Part shown: positions 22,231-34,163 of the stretch, piece after piece
Layout of the letters: every line of letters begins with the position of its first letter
Position numbering within the stretch: position 1 is the stretch's first letter
Origin: Callorhinus ursinus
Taxonomy: Eukaryota; Chordata; Mammalia; Carnivora; Otariidae
Direction: 5' to 3'
Assembly: GCF_003265705.1 (NCBI RefSeq)
Contig: NW_020313005.1
Coordinates: 16,684,109 to 16,748,108, forward strand
Length of the DNA: 64,000 nucleotides
Made by a program: the position numbers and the translations under genes
Notes under the pieces: generated by a model
Told to the model about the DNA's origin: nothing
What the model saw: only the letters and a program-made list of their open reading frames with translations
The model's database searches: none

Positions 22231-24719
22231 AGGGTATGAAATAGAATCAATGCCTCTATGGTTTTCTGTTAGTATGGTTTTGTGAATCTTCCTGAACTCC
22301 GGTAGAATCTAGAAATCAGAATATCTCTACTCTGTTGGCTTTATACAGTGACCTGACCTTGGCATCAAATAATATTTTCCATCCATAAATAGCAAAGCAC
22401 ATCACTGCCAAATAAATGAGGGAATATTTGCCACTGTGAAAATGCCCCAACAAGCTGAGTTATTACTACTGTGTCATGATTATAACAAGAATAATGTGCA
22501 TTTATGGAACACTTTATGTCCTCCAAGTACTCATGGCTGTCCTAATTAGGCAGCCTGTTGACACATTCCCAGGAGATGTCTGCAAATGTTTATTTCAATG
22601 TTTCAGTGCCAGGAAACTTTAAAGTACCTCTCAGCTTAGGATGGAGGGTCAGAGAAGAGAGGTATGGGAAAACCAGCAAGGCTGAGCCCCAAAGAATGAC
22701 TGAATAAGGATCAGACCTAATATGTTAGAAATGCAATACTTGATCCAATTCTCTTTGGACTATGTAAATCAACAGTTAATTACTGGGAGGAAACCATTTG
22801 TATTTTTATTGCTCTATTTACATTTTATGAAACCATCTGGTATCATTAATATGCTCAAAGTCAGTTTAGTTTTATTTGTAATTTTACAGCAAAAGGAAAA
22901 GCTCATTCTTCCTCAAGTGGGAGAAAACACAGGCCTGGTGGAGGAAGGTGACTGGCATGGGTGTAGCATTGGCTGGAACTGTGACCAATGAAGTGGCTCC
23001 TTGGCTTCTCTTTGGGTGGGATCTGGGCAGGTTTGGGGGGTCCTGGCAGCTTTTTGACTGGCTTGGTCACTTGGAAGGAGGGAGGTGCTCTGAGCCGAGG
23101 GATAATTTGTATTTCTGGGATGTGGATAACTTGTTAAGAGTTGTACAATGACAGGTTGAAGACCAGTAGAACAAGCCCACCAGCTGCCCTTTCCGGGCAC
23201 CAAGCTACAGTGAGCCGGTCCAAAATATCGCTGTCTCCAACCAGGCCCATCTGCGGGGCATCCCAGGGGCCACACACATGGATGGAACCTACAAGCCCTC
23301 TTGTTCTTTATCTCTTGTTCAGCTTCCCTAGGACACAGCTGAGTGGCCCCCTTGGAGGTGGTTAGGGAGATGAGAAACCACCTCCGGCCACTCTTGGCAC
23401 AGGGACTCATGGCAAAATGCTGCCTCCCAATCTCGACCCAAAGTGAGCAGCTGCTGGAGGATTACAAAGCACTGGACCTTCTCGTTTTCATTTTAAATGT
23501 TATCTCAGCTGGGCAGTTCTTGCAAATGAGCTCTTCACCCTCTCTTCCTCTCTAATTCCACCCCCTCCCCCCACCAACCACCACCATACACTTTACGCAA
23601 ATATGCTTCGGCCAAAACCAGGGCCTACAAGTGGTGCACATTAACTAAATTGCAGCTTACTGGCTATGTTGGTGATGTTCCCAGACTGAGTTCCTCTGGC
23701 TTAACACTCGGATGCTAATGACAGGAGCTGGTGGGTCAGATGTGACAGAGCGATAGCCTTCAAAATCGAAACGGCAAGAGTTAGCATCACGGAACTTCGG
23801 TTTTAAACTAGTTCATGGATCCATAAGTAAGGTACGGTGGAGATGCATTTTTTTTTAAACAGTGGAAACATCTTTCTTTCTGCTACAGAAAAACTTGTAC
23901 TTCATAACTGTCTGCAATCATACCCTGCAGGTTTCAGAAACACAAAACAAAACCTTTTATTGATTCTGCCGAAAAATAACCGCAGTTTCTTTCTCTAAGT
24001 GATCCCCCGGTGCAGTTTCTTCCCTGTGACCCCTGTCTCCGTAGTTTTCCTGACTCTGCCGCCTCCTCCCATCCAGTTTTTTTCTCTGCTACAAGATATG
24101 AATGGGGGCGGGGGGAGAAGGATCAGAGGCTTTGAACAGGAAAAAGAAATGAGAAAAACAGAACAAAAACACTGTATGTGCTTGATCATCTCTACCAGAT
24201 ACTACAATTGCTTGGGACCCAGAAAGAATGTTTTGTCCTTCCTTCCCTACTCCCAGCTGGAGGCCATTTCCACATCTGAAACCACCACACCAGGCCATGA
24301 ACAAGGACAATGGTTAAGGCCCGGAACTGGATCAGTGGGTACCTGAGAGTCAGGGCCTGATCTGGTGCTCCATGAGGATTGGTGCAGAGACGCCTTCTCT
24401 CCCCGCCCAACGAGGCACCATCGCTCCTGCCTGAACTGGTCAGGGCCCGGCTGCCCAGCTCTTGGCAGGATGTCGCCCTTTGCTCTGATGCTTGTAGTTT
24501 CAAGATTTGGTATTCTCCAAGCAAATTCCAAATGTCCGACATCTGTGAATCTGGGACCTGGGGAGGGCTGATCAGGTGCTCTTATAATTCCAAGTGCTGT
24601 CCAACCTACCCTTTTGTCTCCTCCTGTCACTGTGTAGCCCATGTTTGATTCATGATGGGGCCCTCCGTTCCTCACGCCACCCCTCCCTTCTTGCCCCCTT
24701 ACGCTTTCACGCATGTCCG
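22231..24719. other. Non-coding, unassigned
   Basis: No exon or repeat that I can name. The longest frame of the window (reverse, 22913-23410, 165 codons) lies here. It is rich in Pro, Ser and Gln without any domain, and forward frames overlap it. A G-quadruplex motif is at 23014-23040. A C/A-rich run 'ccaccccctccccccaccaa' is near 23560. Confidence 0.5.
23014..23040 (+). other. G-quadruplex motif
   Basis: Four G-runs with short loops: G3-N1-G3-N4-G3-N7-G6. This satisfies the usual G3+ N1-7 rule on the forward strand. No nearby promoter signal was identified. Confidence 0.75.
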
Positions 24720-24930
24720 ATTTAATCCTCTCCTTCTTCCTTTGGCATCTGGTTTATTTTGTATATAAACTGCTGATGCAAATGTCCAAAATAAATTATG
24801 CTGAATAATAGATGAAGACAGCTACATAATTTATAATGCTAGAGGCCAGACAGAGCTGCATGGGCTGTGTTCAGGCTGACGGCCCCTCCTCAGCTGCTTA
24901 CCACAGCCTACTGGGCATTTACAGCTTTAA
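24720..24930. promoter_or_regulatory. Candidate conserved non-coding element
   Basis: Repeat-free A/T-rich island in GC-richer surroundings, with TGCTGATGCAAATG (octamer-like), AAATAAATTATGC and ATAATTTATAATGC. The texture is enhancer-like. The call depends on conservation that cannot be tested here. Confidence 0.25.
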
Positions 24931-25964
24931 TGTATAGCTCTCTACCAACAGAGCCCCGTGTCTGTGGCTCAGACGGTCTTCCTTGAGGTGTGTGTCTGCC
25001 CTAGCACGGACCCAGACTCCTCTGCCCAAGCCGCAGCTGCATACTCATAGAAAGAGTGTGTGCCACACCTGCCCATCAGCCCAGACCCTCAACCTGGCTC
25101 TTCCAGCATCCCATGGCCTCCCATCTGGCAAGCTCCCATCCGACAAGCTCTAACCACCACCCTGCACCTCTGTCCCCACTCCCAAGTCCTCTTCCTCAGT
25201 TTCTCATCTAGCGCTGGCCTCTGTGCTGTTTCAGCTTCTTGTGTACCCTTCCACTCACCCTTCCATGGCAACTGGGTCATTCATGGGCCTATAAATTTCC
25301 CCAGACATCATCTTCGCTGGCGGGGCACATCAGCCCTCATCACTCACAGTCCCAGAACCCCCTCGAGTGTGTGCGACTGCTGGGCCTGGACTGGCAGCAG
25401 GCCATACACCTGGGGACTCACAAGTCTTGCCCATTTGCCCTGACCTTGGGAAGTGGCCGGTTGGGGGGGAAGTACACAGCACTGGAGTTGCGAAGGGGAA
25501 GAGAAAGTGTCCTTCAGTTTTGCAAACCCAAAGAGCCAGCTCTGCCTATAGAAGATATCTTCAGAAGAAGAGAATATCAGTTATTTTTCCCAGTCAGAAA
25601 AAGTCGTTGGTGTCATGTGATAATTGAGGATTGTGGAATGGCTCAGATCACAGCACCATGTGATCGCCTAACAAGAAATCTGAGTTGTGTAATTATGAGA
25701 GCAAATTCACACAGGTCAAAACTCATTAGCTAAAGTGTAAAAACAACATTCTGTGATAATACGTCATTCTCTGTGTAGCCATGCACGTTCAGCTTAATTC
25801 CTGTCATGCCTTTGCACCATCAGCAGATGTGACACCCTCCCCATGTGGGCATCCCTCTCCCTACCTTGTACCTTTGCATACGTGGCAGGTCTCTGACCCG
25901 GGAGCTGTGACCCAGGGCTGTGGGCACTGTGCTAAGAGATTCTGAGTTTCCCAAATGTCCACTG
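24931..25964. other. Non-coding, unassigned
   Basis: C-rich first half, where three phases are open over 25060-25733 (86-164 codons). Simultaneous opening in several phases argues against a real exon. No repeat identified. Confidence 0.45.
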
Positions 25965-26135
25965 TGGGCGAGGAACTGTGTTGGCACAGGGAGAAGTGTT
26001 ATCTAATTCACACCTTAAACAACTTGGGGAGCTGGTGTTTGCCCCGTGTTCCCAAGAAGGAAACCGGGCTTTGACCCAAGCAATGGTGCTCAGATCTCAC
26101 AGCTGGCTGGTGAGCGAGTTGGGGATTTGAGATGC
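25965..26135 (-). repeat. MIR SINE, diverged
   Basis: 'gaactgtgttggcacaggg', 'gttatctaattcacacctta', 'aagaaggaaaccggg', 'ctcagatctcacagctggct' and 'gtgagcgagttggggatttg' follow the reverse MIR order. Confidence 0.6.
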
Positions 26136-27499
26136 CACAGAAGCAGTCAGGGAGCAGGAGGCCGAGGTGTCTTCCAGGATCCAGTTTTCCTCATAGGTAC
26201 CAACCTACATCACATGGTGGGACCCTCTGTGTCCTGTGCTGCTGAGGGAGCAGTGGATGGGGCATTACCCACCACAGGCTCAAAAGTGGTGACTTGTCAG
26301 ACCCTTGCTGTGTCACATAGACAAGTGACCGGGACAGCAGCTGCATTCGAGAAGGCCTTCTGAGCATTAGAAAATAGTCTGGGGTTCTAAAAAAAAGGAA
26401 AGCAGGTTCAGGCCATGACGATAGTCGTGGAATGATTTCAGATTCTCATTTCCAACAGAATGATGGAAGGGCCGTATAACTGTGAGATTAGTTCTGTCCA
26501 TTTTCACATCTGTGACTCACCAGCGAGCCCTGGGGGATCTTGCACTGCGGAGCAGAGAATCCAGACAAAAACAGTTTTGTAAACACACCCCAAGAGGGGC
26601 CAGGGCCTCTGGATCTGGGGACTTTTTATGCATTTAGAGGCTCCCCCGGCTCCCTTGGAGTTGTGGCTTACACATGGAGGACGGGATCTGTGAGTGGGAC
26701 TTTGCCGTCTGAGACTTTGGGAGAGAGGTTAATGGTGGTGGAGGTGGAATATCTGAATGATTTTAAGACCTGAAATAAGAACAGCCTCAGGCAGACAGAA
26801 AACATCCAGCATTTGCTATTCTTAAGCAGGCTAAAGTAACTTGTGTGTCTTGAAGACCCATATGCTTGTTACGTGTCTGGAAGGCACAGGGACGGCCAAG
26901 GGGGCCTCCCCTCCTCTGGCCTCTACTCCCAGGGATCTAGGCGCCTGTAGCCCCTCTCCCGGAGGCTCCTGGCTGACAGCTTGGAAGCCCTAGGAAAGCA
27001 AAGGCAACTGTGAAGAAACTGCTTCAGAAGACGAGCTGGAGCCCTGGCTTTTCTGTGACCTTCACTCCTATTTGATTTCCTAATGCACTTCTCAGGTTAA
27101 TGCCTCCAACACAGCTCCTTGATGACTAATTCTCAAATGATTCACATGCAAAAATTAGACACCCGGTGTACCACTCCTCTCCCAGACTAGATAAAGAAGC
27201 CATTTGCCCCTCCTGTCTGGCATGCTTTTCATCTGTCAAACAAGTGCTCCCACTGGGACTTGGTGGCCTAGGGCATACCTGTCCTATCTCCCGCTGCAGA
27301 AGCTGGGGAAAACCTCACCTGCTAGACTCCAGCATTCAACTGCACAGTTTGGAAGCGTCTCAGGGTTGATGGAACGGATGGATATTATAATATTTGGTCA
27401 AGGAATAATGACACAGCCTGTCAAGGATGCAGGGTAACATTGAATAGAAATGATGTTACTGTAACCACTTTGTAGTCAGAATCTGATCAGCATGAGCAG
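26136..27499. other. Non-coding, unassigned
   Basis: No named repeat or supported exon. Several short frames of 67-105 codons have no family resemblance. Confidence 0.45.
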
Positions 27500-27722
27500 T
27501 TAGCAGGATTTTTCAACTCTGGCATTACTGACAGTTTGAGCTGTGTGTTTCTCTGCGGTGGGGACCATCCTGTGCCTACAGTATTTAACAGTGTCCCTGA
27601 TGTCTACCCAGTAGATGCCAGTATCACCACCTGCCCCCAGTTGCTACAGCCCCAGAGTGTCTCCAGACGCTGTCAAATGTCCTCCAGGAAGCAAAACTGT
27701 TGATAACCACTGAGGTTAGTAA
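27500..27722 (-). mobile_element. hAT/Charlie DNA transposon fossil (MER-type)
   Basis: Reverse-oriented relative of a common Charlie-group element: 'gacagtttgagctgtg', 'ggggaccatcctgtgcctac', 'agtatttaacagtgtccctg', 'cagtagatgccagtatcacc' and 'tgtctccagacgctgtcaaatg' end at 'gttgataaccactgagg', the terminal inverted repeat (CAGTGGTT-type when reversed). No coding capacity. I am unsure of the exact family name. Confidence 0.7.
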
Positions 27723-27734
27723 TGTCAGCCTTCT

Positions 27735-27915
27735 CCATCAGAGCTACACAAAATGAGGTCCTGGGACAGGTAGCAGTGGTGTCATCTGGGGGCTTGTAAG
27801 AAATGCAAATTTTCACCTCACACCCAGACCTCATGAAGCAGAAGTTCTGGCTCTGGGACTCAGGGGTTTACGTTTTAAGAAGTCTTCCAGGTAATTCCTA
27901 TCCCCGCAAAAATTT
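27735..27915 (+). mobile_element. MER20-like hAT/Charlie DNA transposon fossil
   Basis: 'atgaggtcctgggacaggta', 'ggcttgtaagaaatgcaaat', 'cacacccagacctcatgaag', 'cagaagttctggctctggga' and 'agtcttccaggtaattccta' follow the MER20 consensus order. It follows the previous element directly. Confidence 0.75.
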
Positions 27916-27929
27916 AAGAAATAGTGCCA

Positions 27930-28170
27930 CAAGGTAGCCACTTGTTGTCCATGGCTCTTGGAATTAAATTAAATTAAATTAAATTATTAATTTAATTAAG
28001 TTATATCATATAATTAAAATATCAATTAAATTAAAAATTCAGTTTCTCAGTTGCTCTAGCCACATTTCAAATGCTCAGTAGCCACCTGTAACTGGTAGCT
28101 ACCAATATGGGTTAGGGTAGTTCTAGAACATTTTCATCACTGCAGAACAGTTCTATTGGAGGGCACTGTT
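27930..28170 (-). mobile_element. MER3-like hAT/Charlie DNA transposon fossil
   Basis: Ends with 'ttctattggagggcactg', the reverse of the MER3-type start, with 'tagccacatttcaaatgctc' and 'agtagccacctgtaactggtagctacc' inside. The A/T-rich centre has grown into an (AAATT)n run near 27963-27986, next to a near-palindromic TTAAATTATTAATTTAA. Confidence 0.78.
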
Positions 28171-30129
28171 TTCCACCATAATGAAGTTGCTGCCAAAATG
28201 TGGATGCCTCCAAGAACCATCAGACTGTCACTTTTGCTATCAGCCAAGTCTTATGGAATAGGCACTGGCTACCTTCTGGTATTATGTAGCTAGTTATAGA
28301 AGCAAACTGAGAGAAGCCACATTTCTTCCACCCCTAGAATTTGCATGTAAGGTAGATATAACTGCATTTGCCTCCCCCAGGGCCTATCTATGGTAACAGT
28401 CAAGGCAACTGGCCAGAGGAACATAAAGTTTGGGATAAACTACATAATACAGAGCAGGCCTAAATCTTACTTTAAGGCAACACATTAGGGTAGGGAAATA
28501 AAAACAATTATAAATCCAACTACTATCCCATGAATAATAAAGGACACAGGCACGTGGTGTCAGGTACTTTGCTGGGGCACTGGGCTTACTGGTGGGATGA
28601 TGGGGACTAACTCATTCTAGTGCCTGTACCACTGGCCCCTGTACAACTGATGAACTCGGAAGAGCACAAATCCCCAAGGCTTCTGAGAAGTTATCGTGGG
28701 GCTCTTACTCTAGCAAACCTGTAAATAGAGCTCAGCATGCTCCAAAGGAAGACATAATAATTCTCCTGCCACCACTTCCCCCTGCCGTGCCTCCTGCAGA
28801 CATCACAAGTCAATCCTAGATGCAGCCAGTCCCAGCCAATCCACATTTAGATGCACAGGAGGACACCGGTTCACAGTCTCTGAGTTGAAAGTCAGACCTC
28901 TTATCTGCCTCAGCTTCTTTCTGGAAAACCCAAACGCAACTAGCCTGTACAACAGGATGCTCTACTTCATTTCTCCTTTAGGGACCAGAGATGTGTTTCT
29001 TGGCTTCTAGAAGGCAATCACTTAATGTTTATGCCCTCATTCCTTCTCTATGGACAAACCCTTTCTTTTGGCACGAGCTGTAATTCGCTGTCCCACCCGA
29101 AGCTGCCAGCCCCTCCGGAGCTGCACAGACATAAGTCCCCAGCTGAGTTACTCCTGGGTTGGTTGATTCCAATTTGGATTATACCAAGCCTGGAGTTCTC
29201 TATGATTTATTCTCAACTACAAATGAAATAAAATAAGACCTATAAAAAGTGCACAGGACATTCCCACCCCGATCTGCAACAGTTTCAGCAAGACCTTCTC
29301 TGCAGGAACCCAGTCTTGAGTGAAATCTGCTCAGTGAGGAAAAGCTCTTAAACCTCTGCCAGACAGCCCAGTGGGCTCAGTGTTATTTGTCTCCAGCCTC
29401 CCTCATCTCCCCTGAGACAGGCTGGAAAAGGGCTTCACTGAACAAGAAAATGTAAAAGGCACTGACCCCCTCAGCCTGGCTGCAGCGGCTGGCCAGCTGG
29501 AGCACCCACCACCCAGGCTGACAGTTCTTCCCGCTGCCATCAGCTGTCTGGCTGGCTCATTCCTCCGGTCACCGTCTTAAGTGCTGTGATCCTGTGAAAA
29601 TGTCCTCTTCTTGGACCCCACTCCGGTCCCCTCACTGTGCTTAAATTAGAAGTACTTTAAGGCATAAGAACAGGCAGTGAGCTTCTGGTATGCTCATTTT
29701 CCAGAGGCCCCAGGATTCCAAGACCCGAACAAGACAATGGGCTTCCATTCTACCCATGGGTAGGGGTGAGACTGATGAGCAATTAAAAGAATAAGGGTTC
29801 ATCCCTGGTGATCTGTTTGTGGGGGAGTGCAGGGAGATAGCAAAGGGGCTGCAGCAGCAGACAACGGTGCTAGAGAATTCTAGCCAAGAGAGATTGTGAA
29901 GGTTGACTGGAAACCAGAGGGACAGGTATGTTTGGTGGAAATGGGCCACAGATCTACAAGTGAGGGACTGTCCCCATTCTCTGAAAGGAAATGACCAAGT
30001 TCCTTCAAAGAGGAGAAATGAGTATAGTCCGTTGACTTGGGTGAAAATCTTATTCTTCAACACAAGCTACAAATTATACCAGGCCAAGCCATGTGCTCTG
30101 ATTAGCTCTATTTCTGACACACAGTATTT
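28171..30129. other. Non-coding, unassigned
   Basis: No named repeat or exon. The reverse frame at 29641-30063 (140 codons) has no signal peptide, domain or motif that I recognise, and forward frames overlap its 5' part. The base composition turns A/T-rich around here and stays so to the end of the window. Confidence 0.45.
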
Positions 30130-30375
30130 GCTTATGGCTGTATACACATTTATACAATTATTTATTTGTACCATATATACTGATACATAGACTACATACG
30201 TTTGTTTATTTATAAATTACCTATATATGCATACATCTATAGGACACATATATTTGTATATATACATACAAATATAAATACATATATGCACACCACAATA
30301 CATATATATATACACCACATAAAGATCTGGCTGCAAAATGCGTATGTATATACATATTCATTCATATAAATGAAC
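30130..30375. repeat. A/T-rich low-complexity block (TATA/CATA)
   Basis: Dense TATATG, ACATATA and TACATA units, with short perfect palindromes such as TGTATATATACA and ATGTATATACAT. It is a simple-repeat-derived stretch and likely to melt or extrude easily. Confidence 0.85.
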
Positions 30376-30409
30376 CTATGGGCCAATTATGACATGATAA
30401 TCAAAAAGG

Positions 30410-30620
30410 CATAGTCTTTGCATTCAGATAGTTTCAATTTTGAGTCCCAGTTCTGTCACTTAGGGAAGGTGTTCCCTCGGGTGGATTATTTAATTGAGCC
30501 TTAATTTCCTGTTCTGAAAGTAGGCGTAATGGCACATATAAATTTCATACAGACGTTATAAGGAATAATATAGTGAATATAACACATACGGAGCAGGCGA
30601 TGAATGGCCGATATAGCTAT
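30410..30620 (+). repeat. MIR SINE, diverged
   Basis: 'tgagtcccagttctgtcact', 'tagggaaggtg', 'gagccttaatttcctgttct', 'gaaagtaggcgtaatgg', 'cagacgttataaggaataat' and 'acatacggagcaggcgatg' follow the forward MIR order. Confidence 0.65.
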
Positions 30621-31967
30621 GTTCCCACCTTTCCTGCTACTACATCTAGTTGAAGAATGACTCTCTTATTCTCTTGGGTGGGTAATGAAAATAGGGCAGA
30701 GTTGGTGGCATTTCTGTTTGAGTGTTCCAAATAAATTCAACCATTATGTACCATCTAGAGGGTTCCTAAGGGATATCTTCTTCTTCTTCTTTTTTTTTAA
30801 TCAAGTTGCTTCTATTGCAAGAATGACTCATTTCTATTTTATAACTGGATGATTTATTGGAGGAGTTCCCTGTTGGGGTTTATAAAACACAAGGGTGCAG
30901 GTGACAGCTTGTAAATCCAGTTTCAGGGAGGTAAATGTCAACTCCATACAAAGGAGAACTTTCTAAGAAAGTTGCTTCTGGGGGAAGTGAGTTCCATGTC
31001 ATATAAAATGCTTCAGCAGAGGCAGAGCAATCATATGTGGGAATTTAAATATCAGATGAGGGTTGCACTACATATTTTTTGAGGGCCCCTTGGAACAAGA
31101 AATCCACATATTCCCTGGCTTTTAGACAGTGCCTTCTGAATGTGGTCTGCTGTGATTTCTGTATTACCTGCACACCTACACCCACCCCAGCTCCCTCCTG
31201 GTGGCCTCTATTCATCAGTTACAAGGCCCTGAAGGAATCCAATAGTGAAGGAGGTGAGATTACATTCTGAGGAAATGGGTAAACTGAAATGGGGCTGGGA
31301 TTGAACTCAACCGGGCAGCCAGCTTCATTTAGCGGCTAGTGCAGTCTTATTAGGAAAATGCAGTGATCCAGAACAGCAGCTCTTGCCTGCTTTCCTGGTG
31401 GCGGGGTCGGGCACCCTGCAGGTGGAGGAGGCAACCCTTTGCACTTTGCTTTGGGCTGCCTCCCTGCCAGGACAGCAAGCCTGGGCTCAGCTCCCGTTAG
31501 AGATCAAAGTGGACGTCCCCATGCAATTCAGCCCCTGCCTGCCATGTCTGTTCTCTGGGAGCTTCCTTCCAGGTGAATTTCTTCCCCTTGCCTCACTAAG
31601 TGTTTCCCCAGGCCATTTCTGATATGTTTCTCTTCACCAGTCTGAAGTTAAAAACATGTTGCAGTGGACCCTGGGAAAAGAATGTAGAATACACTGAGTA
31701 TCAAGTTCAGAATAGTTATGAAGGGAAATTAGAAAATGATGTATAAAGTACTTTTGAAATATCCATGAAGACAGTATTTGTCCCTGTGAGGACAGACAGA
31801 AATGAATAAGGCTAGATGAGAGCAACTCAAACAGCAGCTATGCAGGTTCCTCTTGCTAAAAAGAATGACTGGAGTTCATAAGATTTCCACCCCAGCTATT
31901 AGTAACCTCACAAGCCCCAAGAGATGGATGTTTCTGCATTTTTTCAATCCTCAGGCTCTCCTCTCAT
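30621..31967. other. Non-coding, unassigned
   Basis: No exon or named repeat. A T-rich run (ttcttcttctttttttttaa) lies near 30780-30800. Confidence 0.45.
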
Positions 31968-32045
31968 GCTCTATCTCTCTGTCTCTGCCTATCTCTCTGC
32001 CCCCGTCTCTCTGTTTCTTGATCTCTCTTTCTCACACACACATGC
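31968..32045. repeat. CT-rich simple repeat
   Basis: 'ctctatctctctgtctctgc' and similar units, ending in a short (CA)n. Low complexity. Confidence 0.85.
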
Positions 32046-32399
32046 TCAAAACACCTTTTCCTCAACTCCTTTGAGCTTTACAGGACCATAAGCATGGGAG
32101 AAGGACCTTTGGTTCCCTGGTTTATAGCTGCTTAAGCCTTTCCCCTCTGTAAAAAGGTAGAAATACTTAAAGATATAACTAGGTATTTTTGTGTCTATGG
32201 CACATTCAAAGATATATGCTCATGCCATTCTAAAGGCAGCCTTGGCAATTTTCAGATGAAAAATGTCATAGAAGTTTGAGATTCTGTAATTATCTATTTA
32301 TACGCTGTGGATGCCCAATGAGGAGTCCAGAGATTGCCTCATTTGCTGGCTATATAGCTGTTCATAAGTAAGTGTAATGTGACACACACCCTATATTGG
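32046..32399. other. Non-coding, unassigned
   Basis: Nothing recognised. Confidence 0.4.
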
Positions 32400-33345
32400 T
32401 TCATAGGGATGGGAAAATTAGTTATGTCACATCTGAAAGCCACTTTACATTCATAGGTCATAAACCAAGAGGAAAAACAACCAAAAGTTTCAGTATTCAA
32501 TTTGTTTACTCTGAGCAAAATGCAACCTCTTAAGCTGATGAGCGGAGGGTGGAAGAGATGGAAAAGGCTTTTAGGAGCTCACTTTAAAAGCTCAAAAGGT
32601 GTCTGGGACATTAAATAGCTGTTAAAAGCTCTAGTTGGATAATTTAGGTGTAAATGAGTATGAACTATACGGATTAAATTTGCCTTAAAATGCCAGTCTG
32701 AAAAATTAAAGAAAGACTATTTGAGACAAACACAGTTTGCCTTTTTTCAAAATCCGAGCGTTTTGAAAAAATAATTTCAGAATTTCAATGAGAGCTTAAA
32801 TGCAGTCAGATTTAACTGTCCCTAATGATCTCCCCATTAAAAGCTACAATTCAGTAATAATTATACCCACATTAAAATAAGTACATGTGTTTATACACAC
32901 ACCACATAAAGTGTACGAATTTAGTCTAAGCTTTTAAAACCTTTTCTATCATAAATACATATAGTATATATAAATATATATATACACACACGTGTATGTA
33001 TATATACATATGTATACATAGAAAAGTTCAGCCTGTGGATTAGAAAAACCTGTACAATTTAATATATTTGTTTATTTCATCCTTTTGGGTACTGTCTTTT
33101 ATTTTTATTGTTACTAAAATTGGAAAATTATACCTTTATTGTATATTTTGGCCCCAAATTATTACTAAAGTCCCTCGTTTTGTGAAATTAATATATGAAG
33201 AATTTCTGTGCTTCCTTCTGAGATTAGTCGCATTTGAAATAATGTTACACTAAAATATAAGTTTTCAACTTTAATTGTAACCTGTAGAGCTTTCTTTCTA
33301 CATTGTGTTCCTTGTGCAATAAAGTTGTTCATGAAAAAACATATT
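32400..33345 (+). other. Repeat-poor A/T-rich block ending in a poly(A) signal
   Basis: Texture like a 3' UTR or conserved non-coding element: no interspersed repeat, long A/T-rich unique sequence, then TGTA motifs (33278 and 33283 area), AATAAA at 33318-33323, 'gttgttcatgaaaaaac' and a T-rich downstream region. A TATA-type simple stretch (32945-33020) interrupts it. If real, it is the terminal exon of an unseen transcript. No upstream coding sequence was found, so a chance match remains likely. Confidence 0.3.
32945..33020. repeat. (TA)n/(CATA)n low-complexity stretch
   Basis: Alternating TATATA, ACACACGTGTATG and TATACATATGTATA (a perfect 14-bp palindrome). A simple repeat inside an otherwise unique block. 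Confidence 0.85.
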
Positions 33346-33584
33346 TTTAATTATTCATTATTATTATAATTATTGCTCTATTAAGGCCATCCTTTTGCTT
33401 GATTCTGATGTGCTTTTCTTTAGAATTTAAACATTATGTGCAACATTTGACAAATAAAAGAAAAATTCCATTTCACATATCCTGTACTCTCTATTTGCCC
33501 TGTTTTTTAGAACACGTTGCCTTTTCTCTCTTCTTAACTCATCAGGGTGTTGTGGGTTCCAAAGTAAAGGGACCCAAGCTTGAG
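33346..33584. other. Non-coding, unassigned
   Basis: Begins with A/T-rich (ATTATT) units. Nothing else recognised. Confidence 0.4.
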
Positions 33585-33670
33585 AGATGAGAAAATTGGG
33601 GCACAGAAATGCCCATGACCTTGCCCTAGGTTACAGTAGCAGCCAGGAAGTATTAGGCTACAGAATGATT
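33585..33670 (-). repeat. MIR SINE fragment
   Basis: 'gagatgagaaaattggggca', 'cagaaatgcccatgaccttg' and 'ccctaggttacagtagcagc' match the reverse MIR core. Confidence 0.6.
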
Positions 33671-34149
33671 TACTATTCTTTCAATTTCCAGGGTTCCATT
33701 GCAGTATACAACTAAAATTTAAGGTGACTGGCTCAATACTATTGACATGATTTTTGGAGTTTTTGAAGTACCATCAGAGTAACAGTTTGATGTAAGGTTG
33801 AAAAGAATGATGACAGATACATACCTGGAATTTTAGCGTCTGGAAATCCACACTAACGATGCTGTGTCATGAGATCACTCAATCTCTTAACAATTATGAG
33901 GCCAGATTCAATCCCGAAGGGTCTGACACATGTTAGGGCATCCCTAAATTTCACACCGGTGACTCACGTGGCCTGCGTCAATTACCATGGCAGTACCAAT
34001 TAAAGCCTGACTCTAAACCATAATTTCTGTGAAATCATGGGTTTAATTTAAAAATTACCCCTTTAAAAATATTCAATATATGATTTTGTTTAAATTTCCA
34101 CCCATATACCATCTAAAACCACTGTGTATGGTATGCACCCCTAATTTCT
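33671..34149. other. Non-coding, repeat-poor
   Basis: Around 33880-34100 is unique, A/T-rich sequence with no repeat signature. It could be conserved non-coding DNA, but nothing specific supports that. Confidence 0.35.
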
Positions 34150-34163
34150 AAAACACTGGTCTA

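Noticed and set aside
22913..23410. Reverse frame of 165 codons, the longest in the window
   Set aside because: Composition-driven (Pro/Ser/Gln-rich), no domain or signal, overlapped by open forward frames, no splice or promoter context.
24192..24714. Reverse frames of 116 and 155 codons
   Set aside because: They overlap each other and forward frames in other phases. No recognisable protein family.
25060..25733. Overlapping forward frames of 86-164 codons
   Set aside because: Three phases are open over the same C-rich DNA, which is expected by composition and not by coding.
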